Below, piece after piece: positions 20,770 to 34,185 of a stretch of 64,000 nucleotides of DNA (the stretch's first letter is position 1; each line of letters begins with the position of its first letter). The translations under genes were made by a program, and so were the position numbers. Below the pieces are notes generated by a model. The model ran no database searches, had not been told where the DNA came from, and saw only the letters and a program-made list of their open reading frames with translations. Source of the DNA: Panulirus ornatus. Its lineage: Eukaryota > Arthropoda > Malacostraca > Decapoda > Palinuridae. Location: assembly GCF_036320965.1 (NCBI RefSeq), contig NC_092270.1:23143440-23207439 (forward strand), written 5' to 3'.

Positions 20770-21790
20770 GGAAAGAGGGGCAAGTATGAAGTCTGTTAGG
20801 GATGAGAGAGCTTGGGAAGTGAGTCAGTTGTTGTTTGCTGATGATACAGCGCTGGTGGCTGATTCATGTGAGAAACTGCAGAAGCTGGTGACTGAGTTTG
20901 GTAAAGTGTGTGAAAGAAGAAAGTTAAGAGTAAATGTGAATAAGAGCAAGGTTATTAGGTACAGTAGGGTTGAGGGTCAAGTCAATTGGGAGGTAAGTTT
21001 GATTGGAGAAAAACTGGAGGAAGTAAAGTGTTTTAGATATCTGGGAGTGGATCTGGCAGTGGATGGAACCATGGAAGCAGAAGTGGATCATGGGGTGGGG
21101 GAAGGGGCAAAAATCCTGGGAGCCTTGAAGAATGTGAGGAAGTCGAGAACATTATCTCGGAAAGCAAAAATGGGTATGTTTGAAGGAATAGTGGTTCCAA
21201 CAATGTTGTATGGTTGCGAGGCGTGGGCTATGGATAGAGTTGTGCGCAGGAGGATGGATGTGCTGGAAATGAGATGTTTGAGGACAATGTGTGGTGTGAG
21301 GTGGTTTGATCGAGTAAGTAACGTAAGGGTAAGAGAGATGTGTGGAAATAAAAAGAGAGTGGTTGAGAGAGCAGAAGAGGGTGTTTTGAAATGGTTTGGG
21401 CACATGGAGAGAATGAGTGAGGAAAGATTGACCAAGAGGATATATGTGTCGGAGGTGGAGGGAACGAGGAGAAGTGGGAGACCAAATTGGAGGTGGAAAG
21501 ATGGAGTGAAAAAGATTTTGTGTGATCGGGGCCTGAACATGCAGGAGGGTAAAAGGAGGGCAAGGAATAGAGTGAATTGGATCGATGTGGTATACCGGGG
21601 TTGACGTGCTGTCAGTGGATTGAATCAGGGCATGTGAAGCGTCTGGGGTAAACCATGGAAAGCTGTGTAGGTATGTATATTTGCGTGTGTGGACATATGT
21701 ATATACATGTGTATGGGGGTGGGTTGGGCCATTTCTTTCGTCTGTTTCCTTGCGCTACCTCGCAAACGCGGGAGACAGCGACAAAGCAAA
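20768..21790 (+). mobile_element. RTE-like LINE, young copy, left arm of inverted pair
   Basis: 5'-truncated at GGAAAGAGGGGCAAG inside RT. The frame stays open to 21604 (LLFADDTALVADS, FRYLGVDLAVDG, RPNWRWKDG, ending VVYRG). Short-form 3' UTR and terminal hairpin. The downstream mirror copy starts at 21875. Confidence 0.92.
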
Positions 21791-21800
21791 AAAAATATAT

Positions 21801-21874
<74 letters not shown>
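21791..21874. repeat. (TA)n tract followed by poly(T)
   Basis: TA repeats 21796-21858, then T run 21859-21874. It forms the centre of a 2.1-kb inverted repeat: the tail of the plus copy abuts the tail of the minus copy. Confidence 0.95.
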
Positions 21875-22907
21875 ATACCTCGTCGCTGTCTCCCGCGTTT
21901 GCGAGGTAGCGCAAGGAAACAGACGAAAGAAATGGCCCAACCCCCCCATACACATGTACATACACACGTCCACACACGCAAATATACATACCTACACAGC
22001 TTTCCATGGTTTACCCCGGACGCTTCACATGCCTTGATTCAATCCACTGACAGCACGTCAACCCCTGTATACCACATCGCTCCAATTCACTCTATTCCTT
22101 GCCCTCCTTTCACCCTCCTGCATGTTCAGGCCCCGATCACACAAAATCCTTTTCACTCCATCTTTCCACCTCCAATTTGGTCTCCCTCTTCTCCTCGTTC
22201 CCTCCACCTCCGACACATATATCCTCTTGGTCAATCTTTCCTCACTCATTCTCTCCATGTGCCCAAACCATTTCAAAACACCCTCCTCTGCTCTCTCAAC
22301 CCTGCTCTTTTTATTTCCACACATCTCTCTTACCCTTACGTTACTTACTCGATCAAACCACCTCACACCACACATTGTCCTCAAACATCTCATTTCCAGC
22401 ACATCCATCCTCCTGCGCACAACTCTATCCATAGCCCACGCCTCGCAACCATACAACATTGTTGGAATCACTATTCCTTCAAACATACCCATTTTTGCTT
22501 TCCGAGATAATGTTCTCGACTTCCACACATTTTTCAAGGCTCCCAAAATTTTCGCCCCCTCCCCCACCCTATGATCCACTTCCGCTTCCATGGTTCCATC
22601 CGCTGACAGATCCACTCCCAGATATCTAAAACACTTCACTTCCTCCAGTTTTTCTCCATTCAAACTCACCTCCCAATTGACTTGACCCTCAACCCTACTG
22701 TACCTAATAACCTTGCTCTTATTCACATTTACTCTTAACTTTCTTCTTCCACACACTTTACCAAACTCCGTCACCAGCTTCTGCAGTTTCTCACATGAAT
22801 CCGCCACCAGCGCTGTATCATCAGCGAACAACAACTGACTCACTTCCCAAGCTCTCTCATCCCCAACAGACTTCATACTTGCCCCTCTTTCCAAGACTCT
22901 TGCATTT
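21875..22907 (-). mobile_element. RTE-like LINE, young copy, right arm of inverted pair
   Basis: Minus-strand copy. Open frame 22894 to 22058 (278 codons) holds LLFADDTALVADS, YLGVDLSADG, MLYGCEAWAMDR and RPNWRWKDG. It is 5'-truncated about 16 bases farther upstream than the opposite arm. Short-form 3' UTR, terminal hairpin near 21885-21912. Confidence 0.92.
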
Positions 22908-24614
<1,707 letters not shown>

Positions 24615-24630
24615 TGTATATATATGTATA

Positions 24631-26755
24631 TGATAACAAGAAGTGGTGATGTGAAAAGGAGATGGAGTGAGTATTTTGAAGGTTTGTTGAATTTGTTTGA
24701 TGATAGAGTGGCAGATGTAGGGTGTTTTGGTCGAGGTGGTGTGCAAAGTGAGAGGGGTAGGGAAAATGATTTGGTAAACAGAGAAGGGGTAGTAAAAGCT
24801 TTGCGGAATATGAAAGCTGGCAAGGCAGCGGGTTTCGATGGTATTGCAGTGGAATTTATTAAAAAAGGGGGTAACTGTATTGTTGACTGGTTGGTAAGGT
24901 TATTTAATGTATGTATGACTCATAGTGAGGTGCCTGAGGATTGGCGGGATGCTCGCATAGTGCCATTGTACAAAGGCAAAGGGGATAAAAGTGAGTGCTC
25001 AAATTTCAGAGGTATAAGTCTGTTGAGTATTTCTGGGAAATTATACGGGAGGGTATTGATTGAGAGGGTGAAGGCATGTACAGAGCATCAGATTGGGGAA
25101 GAGCAGTGTGGTTTCAGAAGTGGTAGAGGATGTGTGGATCAGGTGTTTGCTTTGAAGAATGTATGTGAGAAATACTTAGAAAAGCAAATGGATTTGTATG
25201 TAGCATTTATGGATCTGGAGAAGGCATATGATAGAGTTGATAGAGATGCTCTGTGGAAAGTATTAAGAATATATGGTGTGGGAGGCAAGTTGTTAGAAGC
25301 CGTGAAAAGTTTTTATTGAGGATGTAAGGCATGTGTATGTGTAGGAAGAGAGGAAAGTGATTGGTTCTCAGTGAATGTAGGTTTGCGGCAGGGGTGTGTG
25401 ATGTCTCCATGGTTGTTTGATTTGTGTATGGATGGGGTTGTTAGGGAGGTGAATGCAAGAGTTTTGGAAAGAGGGGCAAGTATGCAGTCTGTTGTGGATG
25501 AGAGAGCTTGGGAAGTGAGTCAGTTGTTCACCGATTATACAGTGCTGGTGGCTGATTCATGTGAGAAACTGCAGAAGCTGGTGACTGAGTTTGGTAAAGT
25601 GTGTGAAAGAAGAAAGCTGAGAGTAAATGTGAATAAGAGCAAGGTTATTAGGTACAGTAGGGTTGAGGGTCAAGTCAATTGGGAGGTAAGTTTGAATTGA
25701 GAAAAAATGGAGGAAGTGAAGTGCTTTAGATATCTGGGAGTGGATTTGGCAGCGGATGGAACCATGGAAGTAGAAGTGAATCATAGGGTGGGGGAGGGGG
25801 CGAAAGTTGTGGGAGCTTTGAAGAATATGTGGAAGTCGAGGACATTATCTCGGAAAGCAAAAATGGGTATGTTTGAAGGAATAGTGGTTCCAACAATGTT
25901 ATATGGTTGCGTGGCATAGGCTATGGATAGACTTGTGTGGAGGAGGATGGATGTGCTGGAAATGAGATGTTTGAGGACAATATGTGGTGTGAGGTGGTTT
26001 GATCGAGTAAGTAATATAAGGGTAAGAGAGATGTGTGGTAATAAAAAGAGTGTGGTTGACAGAGCAGAAGAGGGTGTTTTGAAATGTTTTGGTCAAATGG
26101 AGAGAATGAGTGAGGAGAGACTGACCAAGAGGATATATGTGTCAGAGGTGGAGGGAACAAGGAGAAGTGGGACACCAAATTGGAGGAGGAAAGATGGAGT
26201 GAAAAAGATTTTGAGTGATTGGGGCCTGAACATGCAGGAGGGTGAAAGGCATGCAAGGAATAGAGTGAATTGGAACGATGTGGTATACCGGGGTTGACGT
26301 GCTGTCAATGGATTGAACCAGGGCATGTGAAGCGTCTGGGGTGAACCAAGGAAAGTTTTGTGGGGCCTGGATGTGGAAAGGGAGCTGTGGTTTCGGTGCA
26401 TTATTACATGACAGCTAGAGACTGAGTGTGAACGAATGGGGCCTTTGTTGTCATTTCCTAGCGCTACCTCGCACACATTAGGAGGGAGGGGGTTGTTATT
26501 CATGTGTGGCGATGTGGTGATGGGAATAAATAAAGGCAGACGGTATGAATTATGTACATGTGTATATATGTATATGTCTGTGTGTGTATATATATGTATA
26601 CAGTGAGATGTATAGGTATGTATATTTTGCGTGTGTGGACGTTTATGTATACACATGTGTATGTGGGTGGGCTGGGCCATTCTTTTGTCTGTTTCCTTTG
26701 CTACCTCGCTAAAGTGGGAGACAGCGACAAAGCAAAATAAAAAAATAAAAAAAAT
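24631..26755 (+). mobile_element. RTE-like LINE, old copy, linker to tail
   Basis: It starts in the EN-RT linker (GATAACAAGAAGTGGTGATG). RT is broken by a stop at about 25317 (SFY then TGA) and further shifts near 25530, 25700 and 25919. Blocks include VEFIKKGGNCIVDW, AFMDLEKAYDRVD, GCVMSPWLFDLCMDG and a damaged LFTDYTVLVADS. The long-form 3' UTR ends with CTCGCTAAAGTGGGAGACAGC. Confidence 0.87.
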
Positions 26756-26774
26756 ATATATTTATATTTTTATC

Positions 26775-27662
26775 TATTTTGCTTTGTTGCTGTCTCCCAT
26801 GTTAGCGAGGTAGCGCAAGGAAACAGACGAAAGAAAGGCCCAACCCACCCACATACACATGTATATACATACACGTCCAAACACGCAAATATACATGCCT
26901 ATACATCTCAATGTATACATATATATTAACACACAGACATATACATTTTTCACATGTAAAAAATTCATACTGTCTGCCTTTATTCATTCCCATCGCCACC
27001 CCGCCACACATGTAATAACAACCCCCTCCCCCCTCAAGTGTGCGAGGTACGGCTAGGAAAAGACAACAAAGGCCCCATTCGTTCACACTCAGTCTCTAGC
27101 TGTCATGTAATAATGCACGGAAACCACAGCTCCCTTTCCACATCCAGGCCCCACAGAACTTTCCATGCTTTACCCCAGACGCTTCACATGCCCTGGTTCA
27201 ATCCATTGACAGCACGTCGACCCCAGTATACCACATCGTTCCAATTCACTCTATTCCTTGCATGCCTTTCACCCTCCTGCATGTTCAGGCCCCGATCACT
27301 CAAAATCTTTTGCACTCCATCTTTCCACCTCCAATTTGGTCTCCCACTTCTCCTTGTTCCCTCCACCTCTCACACATATATCCTCTTGGTCAATCTTTCC
27401 TCACTCATTCTCTCCATGTGCCCAAACCATTTCAAAACACCCTCCTCTGCTCTCTCCACCACACTCTTTTTATTGCCACACATCTCTCTTCCCCTATTAT
27501 TACTTACTCGATCAAACCACCTCACACCACATATTGTCCTCAAACATCTCATTTCCAGCATATCCACCCTCCTGCGCACAACTCTATCCATAGCCCACGC
27601 CTCGCAACCATACAACATTGTTGGAACCAGTATTCCTTCAAACATCCCCATTTTTGCTTTCC
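26775..27662 (-). mobile_element. RTE-like LINE, 3' fragment, long-form 3' UTR
   Basis: Minus-strand fragment lying tail to tail with the copy before it, separated by about 20 bp of AT-rich sequence. It covers the complete long 3' UTR and the RT C-terminal tail (27370-27651: MGMFEGILVPTMLYGCEAW, KWFGHMERMSEERL). 5'-truncated at 27662, 114 bp before exon C. Confidence 0.87.
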
Positions 27663-27776
27663 ATGTTTTTGCTTATGTAAGTAAGATTTTTAAATCTTTG
27701 TTGTCATTAGGTATATAATTTGGAGACCACCATTGTAATATCAGTTTTTCATTTGTGTTTTGTATCATACTTTCAG

Positions 27777-27948
27777 GTATTAAGAGAGCACAACTTCGAT
27801 CCCTCTGTACTGAAGCGTCGTTCAGTGCCAGATGAGGATCAGAGAACTAGAACAGCAGCTGAAGTAGCACTGTGGACCAACCACCGTGTCATGGAATGGC
27901 TACGAACTGTTGACCTTTCAGAATATGCACCAAATTTAAGAGGTTCAG
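27777..27948 (+). CDS. Liprin-beta: Liprin-beta, exon C (end of SAM2, start of SAM3)
   Basis: The acceptor is TACTTTCAG ending at 27776 and the donor GTAAACTG starts at 27949. The exon is 57 codons plus one base. It begins VLREHNFDPSVLKRR, which continues SAM2 directly from the ISIKR/SLKRGIQ helix of exon B. It then enters SAM3 with LWTNHRVMEWLRTVDLSEY and APNLRGSG. The string WTNHRVMEWLR..DL.EYAPNLRGSG is nearly invariant in liprin-beta proteins and separates it from kazrin, which has a related but different SAM triplet. The exon lies about 115 bp downstream of a minus-strand RTE fragment. Confidence 0.97.
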
Positions 27949-28159
27949 GTAAACTGATGAGTAATTTTGAATTACTGTGTAAAGAAACCTGTTCATAGAG
28001 GCAGGGTAGTGGAAGATTGTCTCTATTCTGTCCATTTCTTAATCATCAGTATCTCTTTATTGCCAGTTCCATGGAGTGGATCAAGTGTCAGTGTGAAATA
28101 TGGACTTCTAAACTGGTTAATACTTCTTACTTTTTTACTTCATTAATGAATAAGTTAAT
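27949..28159. other. Unassigned start of intron 3
   Basis: AT-rich intronic sequence after the donor GTAAAC of exon C. Nothing recognised. Confidence 0.4.
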
Positions 28160-28420
28160 ATGATACCAGCACCACCTCCATACACAAAATGCTTCCATTG
28201 CATCTTATCCTGAATCATTCCTCTTGCATCTTCATCAGAAACATGTAGTCACTTCTCTCAGTGCATCTATCTCTTTCATGATCAGTCTCTACTCCTTTTA
28301 CCATCTGCTGTGTTGCTGTGTATTTTCTTGACCAATTTTTCATCTGCCACACATTCTGTATGACCATACCTCCACAAAAGATTTTCATTTATGCAAATTT
28401 CTAGTGATTTCATCTCTACA
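28160..28420 (-). mobile_element. Possible decayed RTE C-terminal fragment
   Basis: Minus-strand frames read WRYGHTECVADEKLVKK and, in another frame, EDARGMIQDKMQWKHF. These resemble the WFGHxxRMxEERLVKK and EEARxMIQDRxxWR landmarks of RTE-type C-termini. Weak and frame-broken; included as a low-confidence call. Confidence 0.3.
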
Positions 28421-28679
28421 TATCCCTCTGAAATAATATTTTGTATCATGTACATAGCATGGCAGTCACTTAGAGATCACTTTGTTCATCATCATCAGGG
28501 TTAGATAAAAACTATGAAACTGTATACTTTTTACTGTTATTTTCTAGCATCATAATAAGTGAATGGCATGAGCCCTATGAGTCTGGTTTGGATTTTACCT
28601 GAGTTATCCCAGTTATGAAAGTCTTACCTGGAACTTAACCTGCATCATACCTTGAAGATTTGACTTGATCCAAAAAAAA

Positions 28680-29420
28680 GGTGAAGAGCATGTTGAGTAA
28701 TGTCCTAAAAAAGTATTGGTGATTTGGAAAATCTGGCGTAAAAAAGTGTATACATAAGCATATGCCTATGGATGGGGTCAGGGGTAAATTGATAATTTGA
28801 TTACATACTGATTGACAGGTAGGTAAAGGCAAGACTTTGGATTTGCATGTGCTGAGAACAACATCTTGTGTGTTTCTGATAATTATTTTGTAGTAGAGAT
28901 TGTGGAATTTTGTGGTGGATTTAAGAAAAGAGGATATGACATTCATCAAAAGAATGTGATGAAAGTGAATGAGCTGAAAAAGGGATGTGTGTGGAGAGAT
29001 TCCAAGAGAGATCGAGTGAAGAATGATATAAGGTGAGAGTAGATGAAATGGGGGTGTAGGGAAGGAGTGGATATAATGTGCTTACATGTGCATGTCAAGT
29101 CTGGTATGCAGAAGATTGAAGGGAGATATATGAGTGATACCAGGCAAAAAAGATATGAAGAAGAAATGGAGTAAGTATTTTGGAGGACTCTTGAATGTGT
29201 TAAACAGGAGGGTGGTGGATGTGGGGTGTTCTGAACAAGTTGGGATGAGAAGTGAGGGAGTCATAGTGATTGTTGGGTTGAAAGAGAGATGGTGAATGCC
29301 TTGCGTAAGATTAAGTATTGCAAATTGGTTGGAGGCATGGGATTACATTTGAGTTTCTTGAGGGGTGTCAGTGATATTGGTTGGTGGAGTAGGATTTTTA
29401 TTGTATGTATAATAGCTATA
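28680..29420 (+). mobile_element. Sister RTE family, endonuclease and linker (5' part)
   Basis: Heavily mutated. Readable pieces are VSDNYFVVEIVEFCGGFKK (for MSDHYLVEAKVKICRGFQK), VNELKKGCVWRDSKRDRVK and a linker like the dominant family around 29160-29300. It is interrupted by another RTE with the 11-bp duplication TAGCTATAGCC (29413-29423 and 31146-31156) and continues at 31146. Confidence 0.65.
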
Positions 29421-31145
29421 GCCATTGTACAAAGGCAAAGGGGATAAGAGTGAATGCTCAAATTACAGAGCTATAAGTTTGTTGAGTATTCCTGGGAAAT
29501 TATACGGGAGGGTATTGATTGAGAGGGTGAAGGCATGTACAGAGCATCAGAATAGGGAAGAGCAGTGTGGTTTCAGAAGTGGTAGAGGATGTGTGGATCA
29601 GGTGTTTGCTTTGAAGAATGTATGTGAGAAATACTTAGAAAAGCAAATGGATTTGTATGTAGCATTTATGGATCTGGAGAAGGCATATGATTGAGTTGAT
29701 AGAGATGCTCTGTGGAAGGTATTAAGAATATATGGTGTGGGAGGTAAGTTGTTAGAAGCAGTGAAAAGTTTTTATCGAGGATGTAAGGCATGTGTACGTG
29801 TAGGAAGAGAGCTAAGTGATTGGTTCTCAGTGAATGTAGGTTTGCGGCAGGGGTGCATGATGTCTCCATGGTTGTTTAATTTGTTTATGGATGGGGTTGC
29901 TAGGGAGGTGAATGCAAGAGTTTTGGAAAGACGGATAAGTATGCAGTCTGTTGTGGACGAGAGAGCTTGGGAAGTGAGTCAGTTGTTGTTCACTGATGAT
30001 ATGGCGCTGGTGGCTGATTCGGGTGAGAAACTGCAGAAGCTGGTGACTGAGTTTGGTAAAGTGTGTGAAAGAAGAAAGCTGAGAGTAAATGTGAATAAGA
30101 GCAAGGTTCTTAGGTACAGTAGGATTGAGGGACAAGTCAATTGGGAGGTGAGTTTGAATGGAGAAAAACTGGAGGAAGTGAAGTGTTTTAGATATCTTGG
30201 AATGGATTTGGCAGCTGATGGAACCATGGAAGCGGAAGTGAATCATAGTGTGGGATGAGGGGGCGAAAGTTCTGGGAGCATTTAAAAATGTGTGGAAGTT
30301 GAGAACGTTATCTTGGAAAGCAAAAATGGGTGTTTGAAGAAATAGTTGTTCCAACAATGTTATATGGTTGTGAGGCATGGGCTATGGATAGAGTTGTGTG
30401 CAGGAGGGTGGATGTGCTGGAAATGAGATGTTTGAGGACAACATGTGGTGTGAGGTGGTTTGATCGAGTAAGTAATGAAAGGGTAAGAGAGATGTGTGGT
30501 AATAAAGCAGAAGAGGGTGTTTTGAAATGGTTTGGTCACATGGAAAGAATGAGTGAGGAAAGATTGACCAAGAGGATATATGTGTCAGAGGTGGAGGGAA
30601 CGAGGAGAAGTGGGAGACCAAATTTGAGGTGAAGAGATGGAGTGAAAAAGGTTTTGAGTGATCGGGGCCTGAACATGCAGGAGGGTGAAAGGCTTGCAAG
30701 GAATAGAGTGAATTGGAATGATGTGGTATACTGGGGTCAACATGCTGTCAATGGATTGAACCAGGGCATGTGAAGCGTCTGGGGTAAACCAAGGAAAGTT
30801 TTGTGGGGCCTGGATGTGGAAAGGGAGCTGTGGTTTCAGTTCATTATGCATGACAGCTACCTCGTGCACATGCAGGGGGTAGGGGGTTCTTATTTCATGT
30901 GTGGCAGGGTGGCGACTGGAATGAATAAGGGCAGACAGTATGAATTATGTACATGTGCATATATGTATATGTCTGTGTGTGTATATATATGTATACGTTG
31001 AGATGTATAGGTATGTATATGTGCGTGTGTGGACGTGTATGAATATACATGTGTATGTGGGTGGGTCTGGCCTTTCTTTCGTCTGTTTCTTTGTGCTACC
31101 TTGCTAACACAGGAGACAGTAACAAAGTATAATAAATAAATAGAT
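29421..31145 (+). mobile_element. RTE-like LINE, nested in sister RTE
   Basis: 5'-truncated at GCCATTGTACAAAGGC. RT is open at 29425-29694 until a TGA replaces the Arg codon of KAYDR, then open at 29737-30258 (GCMMSPWLFNLFMDG, LLFTDDMALVADSGE), with a shift near 30255 and deletions further on. Long-form 3' UTR with internal deletion. Flanked by TAGCTATAGCC on both sides. Confidence 0.88.
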
Positions 31146-32515
31146 TAGCTATAGCCCAAAGTAAGGTCCCAGATAACTGGCAGAATGCTTTTATAGTGCC
31201 ATATATAAAGGCATGCAGGGATAAAACAGGACACTCAAATTATAGATGTATAAGTCTGTTGAGAATACCTTGTAAGTTGTATGAGAGAGTGGTGATTGAG
31301 AAGGCATTGGCATTCACAGATTATGAGACTGGGGAGGAACATGGTTTTAGTAGAGAAAGTGTAGACCAGGTGTTTATTTTGAAGATATGTGAGAAATACT
31401 TGGAGTAAAAGATGAGTATGTATAGACGAAGAGAAGGCATGAAATAGGGTTGACAGAGTTGCTTTGTAAAAGATGCTACAAATATGTGATGTGAGAGGAA
31501 AGCTGATAGAATCAGTGAGGAATTTTTATCAGGAGAGTAAGGCATGTGTGTGTTTGTAGGAAATGAGAAGAACGAGTGGTTCAAGGTGAAGGTGGGTCCG
31601 CATCAGGGTTGTCCATTGTCACCCTGACTGTTTAATCTTTCTTTGGGCAGGGTGGTGAGGGAGGGAAATGCAAGGGTCATAGAGAGAGGGGTAGATTTAC
31701 AGTATTCTGGGGATGGGGGATTGGAATGCTTTTTGGGACGTTTTAAGGATATGTGGGTTAAGGGAACAACTGTTGGATGTTGTAAGTCTTCTGTAGAGTA
31801 GCAGATGGATGTGTAAGAGTGGATGGAGAGTTGAGCAAAAGTTTCGGTGTACATGTAGGAGGGTTAGGGCTGTGTGATATCACTGTGGTTTTTTAACATG
31901 TATATGGATTGAGTGATAAGAGAGGTGAAAGCAAAACTAGAGAAAGGGATGTAGAGATGGAGTTTTTAGAGAGTTATGGTGGCTAGTGACAAGCCTGTTT
32001 GCTGATGATATTGTGTTGTTTGCTGAGAGTGAAGAGGAGTTGTAGAAGATTTTAAGTGTGTTTTATGATGTGTGTAGGCACGGACAGTTGAAGGTAAATG
32101 TGATTAAAAGTAAAGTAATGGTGTTTGTAAGGAAGCAGAGCGAAATGATATATTTTGTAAAACCCTATAGAGTGAAAGAAGAAAGTGTACTAAACCATGT
32201 TATAGATATAGGGGAAGAAAGACCGGAAGAAGCAAGAGAATTTAAGTATTTACAAACTATCTTGGGTAAGTCTGGTGAGATCGAAGGAGAGACAAAGGAG
32301 AGAGCAGCAGGGTAGAAGGGTCATTGGGTCCCTTAATAGAATAATGAAGGGTAAAGGTGTATGGAAGTGAAGAAAGGATTGAGGGACTTCATATTCCTTC
32401 CAACCCTGACCTATGCAGCCAAAACATAGACATGGAATGAGTCTCAGAGGTTAAGAATCTAGGTTGTGGAAATGAGCTATTTTAGAGGAGCATGTGGTAT
32501 GACTAGATGGAATGA
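31146..32515 (+). mobile_element. Sister RTE family, RT part
   Basis: It continues the reading interrupted at 29420: FIVC..IAIA then QSKVPDNWQNAFIVPYIK. Further blocks are SNYRCISLLRIPCKLYERVV, TGEEHGFSRESVDQVFILKICEKYLE (31196-31408), VDGELSKSF near 31825, LFADDIVLFAESEEEL near 31998-32043, LKVNVIKSKVMVF near 32090 and FKYLQTILGKSGEI near 32240. FADDIVLFAES instead of FADDTALVADS marks a distinct family. Cut at 32515 by a minus-strand RTE. Confidence 0.75.
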
Positions 32516-33150
32516 TGAAAGGGATGTACTCTCAGCTTTCTTCTTTCACACACTTTACCAAATTCACTCACCAGCTTCTGCAGTTTCTCACCCGAATCAG
32601 CCACCATCGCTGTATCATCATTGAACAACAACTGACTCACTTCCCAAACTCTCTCATCCACAACAGACTGCATTCTTGCCCCTCTTTCCAAAACTCTTGA
32701 ATTCACCTCCTGCATTTACCTCCCTAACAACCCCATCCATAAACAAATTAAACAACCATGGAGACATCACACACCCCTGCTGCAAACCAACATTCACTGA
32801 GAACCAATCACTTTCCACTCTTCCTACACGTACATGTGCCTTACATCCTCGATAAAAACTTTTCTCTGCTTCTAACAACTTGCCTCCCACACCATATATT
32901 CTTAATACCTTCCACAGAGCATCTCTATCAACTCTGTCATATGCCCTCTCCAGATCCATAAATCCTACATACAAATCCATTTGCTTTTCTAAGTATTTCC
33001 CTTATACATTCTTCAAAGCAAACACCTTATCCACACATCCTCTACCACTTCTGAAACCACACTGCTCTTCCCTAATGTGATGCTCTGTACATGCCTTCAC
33101 CCTCTCAATCAGTACCCTCCCATATAATTTTCCAGGAATACTCAACAAAC
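32516..33150 (-). mobile_element. RTE-like LINE, old copy, 3'-side part
   Basis: Minus-strand RT from KLYGRVLI through LEKAYDRVD, GCVMSPWLFNLFMDG and LLFNDDTAMVADSGE to KVCERRKLR, then truncated at 32516. It is interrupted at 33150 by a young copy whose poly(A) appears here as poly(T), and resumes at 34088. Confidence 0.82.
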
Positions 33151-34087
33151 TTTTTTTTTTTTTTTTTTTTTTTTATACTTTGTCGCTGTCTCCCGCGTTT
33201 GCGAGGTAGCGCAAGGAAACAGACGAAAGAAATGGCCCAACCCCCCCCCCCCTCCCCATACACATGTACATACACACGTCCACACACGCAAATATACATA
33301 CCTACACAGCTTTCCATGGTTTACCCCAGACGCTTCACATGCCTTGATTCACTCCACTGACAGCACGTCAACCCCTGTATACCACATCGCTCCAATTCAC
33401 TCAATTCCTTGCCCTCCTTACACCCTCCTGCATGTTCAGGCCCCGATCACACAAAATCTTTTTCACTCCATCTTTCCACCTCCAATTTGGTCTCCCTCTT
33501 CTCCTCGTTCCCTCAACCTCCGACACATATATCCTCTTGGTCAATCTTTCCTCACTCATTCTCTCCATGTGCCCAAACCATTTCAAAACACCCTCTTCTG
33601 CTCTCTCAACCACGCTCTTTTTATTTCCACACATCTCTCTTACCCTTACGTTACTTACTCGATCAAACCACCTCACACCACACATTGTCCTCAAACATCT
33701 CATTTCCAGCACATCCATCCTCCTGCGCACAACTCCATCCACAGCCCACGCCTCGCAACCATACAACATTGTTGGAACCACTATTCCTTCAAACATACCC
33801 ATTTTTGCTTTCCGAGATAATGTTCTCGACTTCCACACATTTTTCAAGGCTCCCAAAATTTTCGCCCCCTCCCCCACCCTATGATCCACTTCCGCTTCCA
33901 TTGTTCCATCCGCTGACAGATCCACTCCCAGATATCTAAAACACTTCACTTCCTCCAGTTTTTCTCCATTCAAACTCACCTCCCAATTGACTTGACCCTC
34001 AACCCTACTGTACCTAATAACCTTGCTCTTATTCACATTCACTCTTAACTTTCTTCTTCCACACACTTTACCAAACTCAGTCACCAG
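33151..34087 (-). mobile_element. RTE-like LINE, young copy nested in old RTE
   Basis: Poly(T) 33151-33174, short-form 3' UTR, then the RT C-terminal half on the minus strand (33401-34084, 227 codons: KVIRYSRVEGQVNWEV, YLGVDLSADG, MLYGCEAWAVDG, RPNWRWKDG). 5'-truncated at the TEFGKV block. The old element reads on at both sides (LLSIP before, SNYRG after). Confidence 0.9.
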
Positions 34088-34185
34088 TCACCTCTGTAAT
34101 TTAAGCACTCACTCTTATCCCCCTTGTCTTTGTACAATGGCACTATGCAAGCATTCCACCAGTCCTCAGGCACCTCACCATGAGT
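34088..34185 (-). mobile_element. RTE-like LINE, old copy, 5'-side remainder
   Basis: About 100 bp coding on the minus strand for HGEVPEDWWNACIVPLYKDKGDKS-type sequence. It is the continuation of the copy interrupted at 33150. It abuts the (TTTA)n tail of the next minus-strand RTE. Confidence 0.75.
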
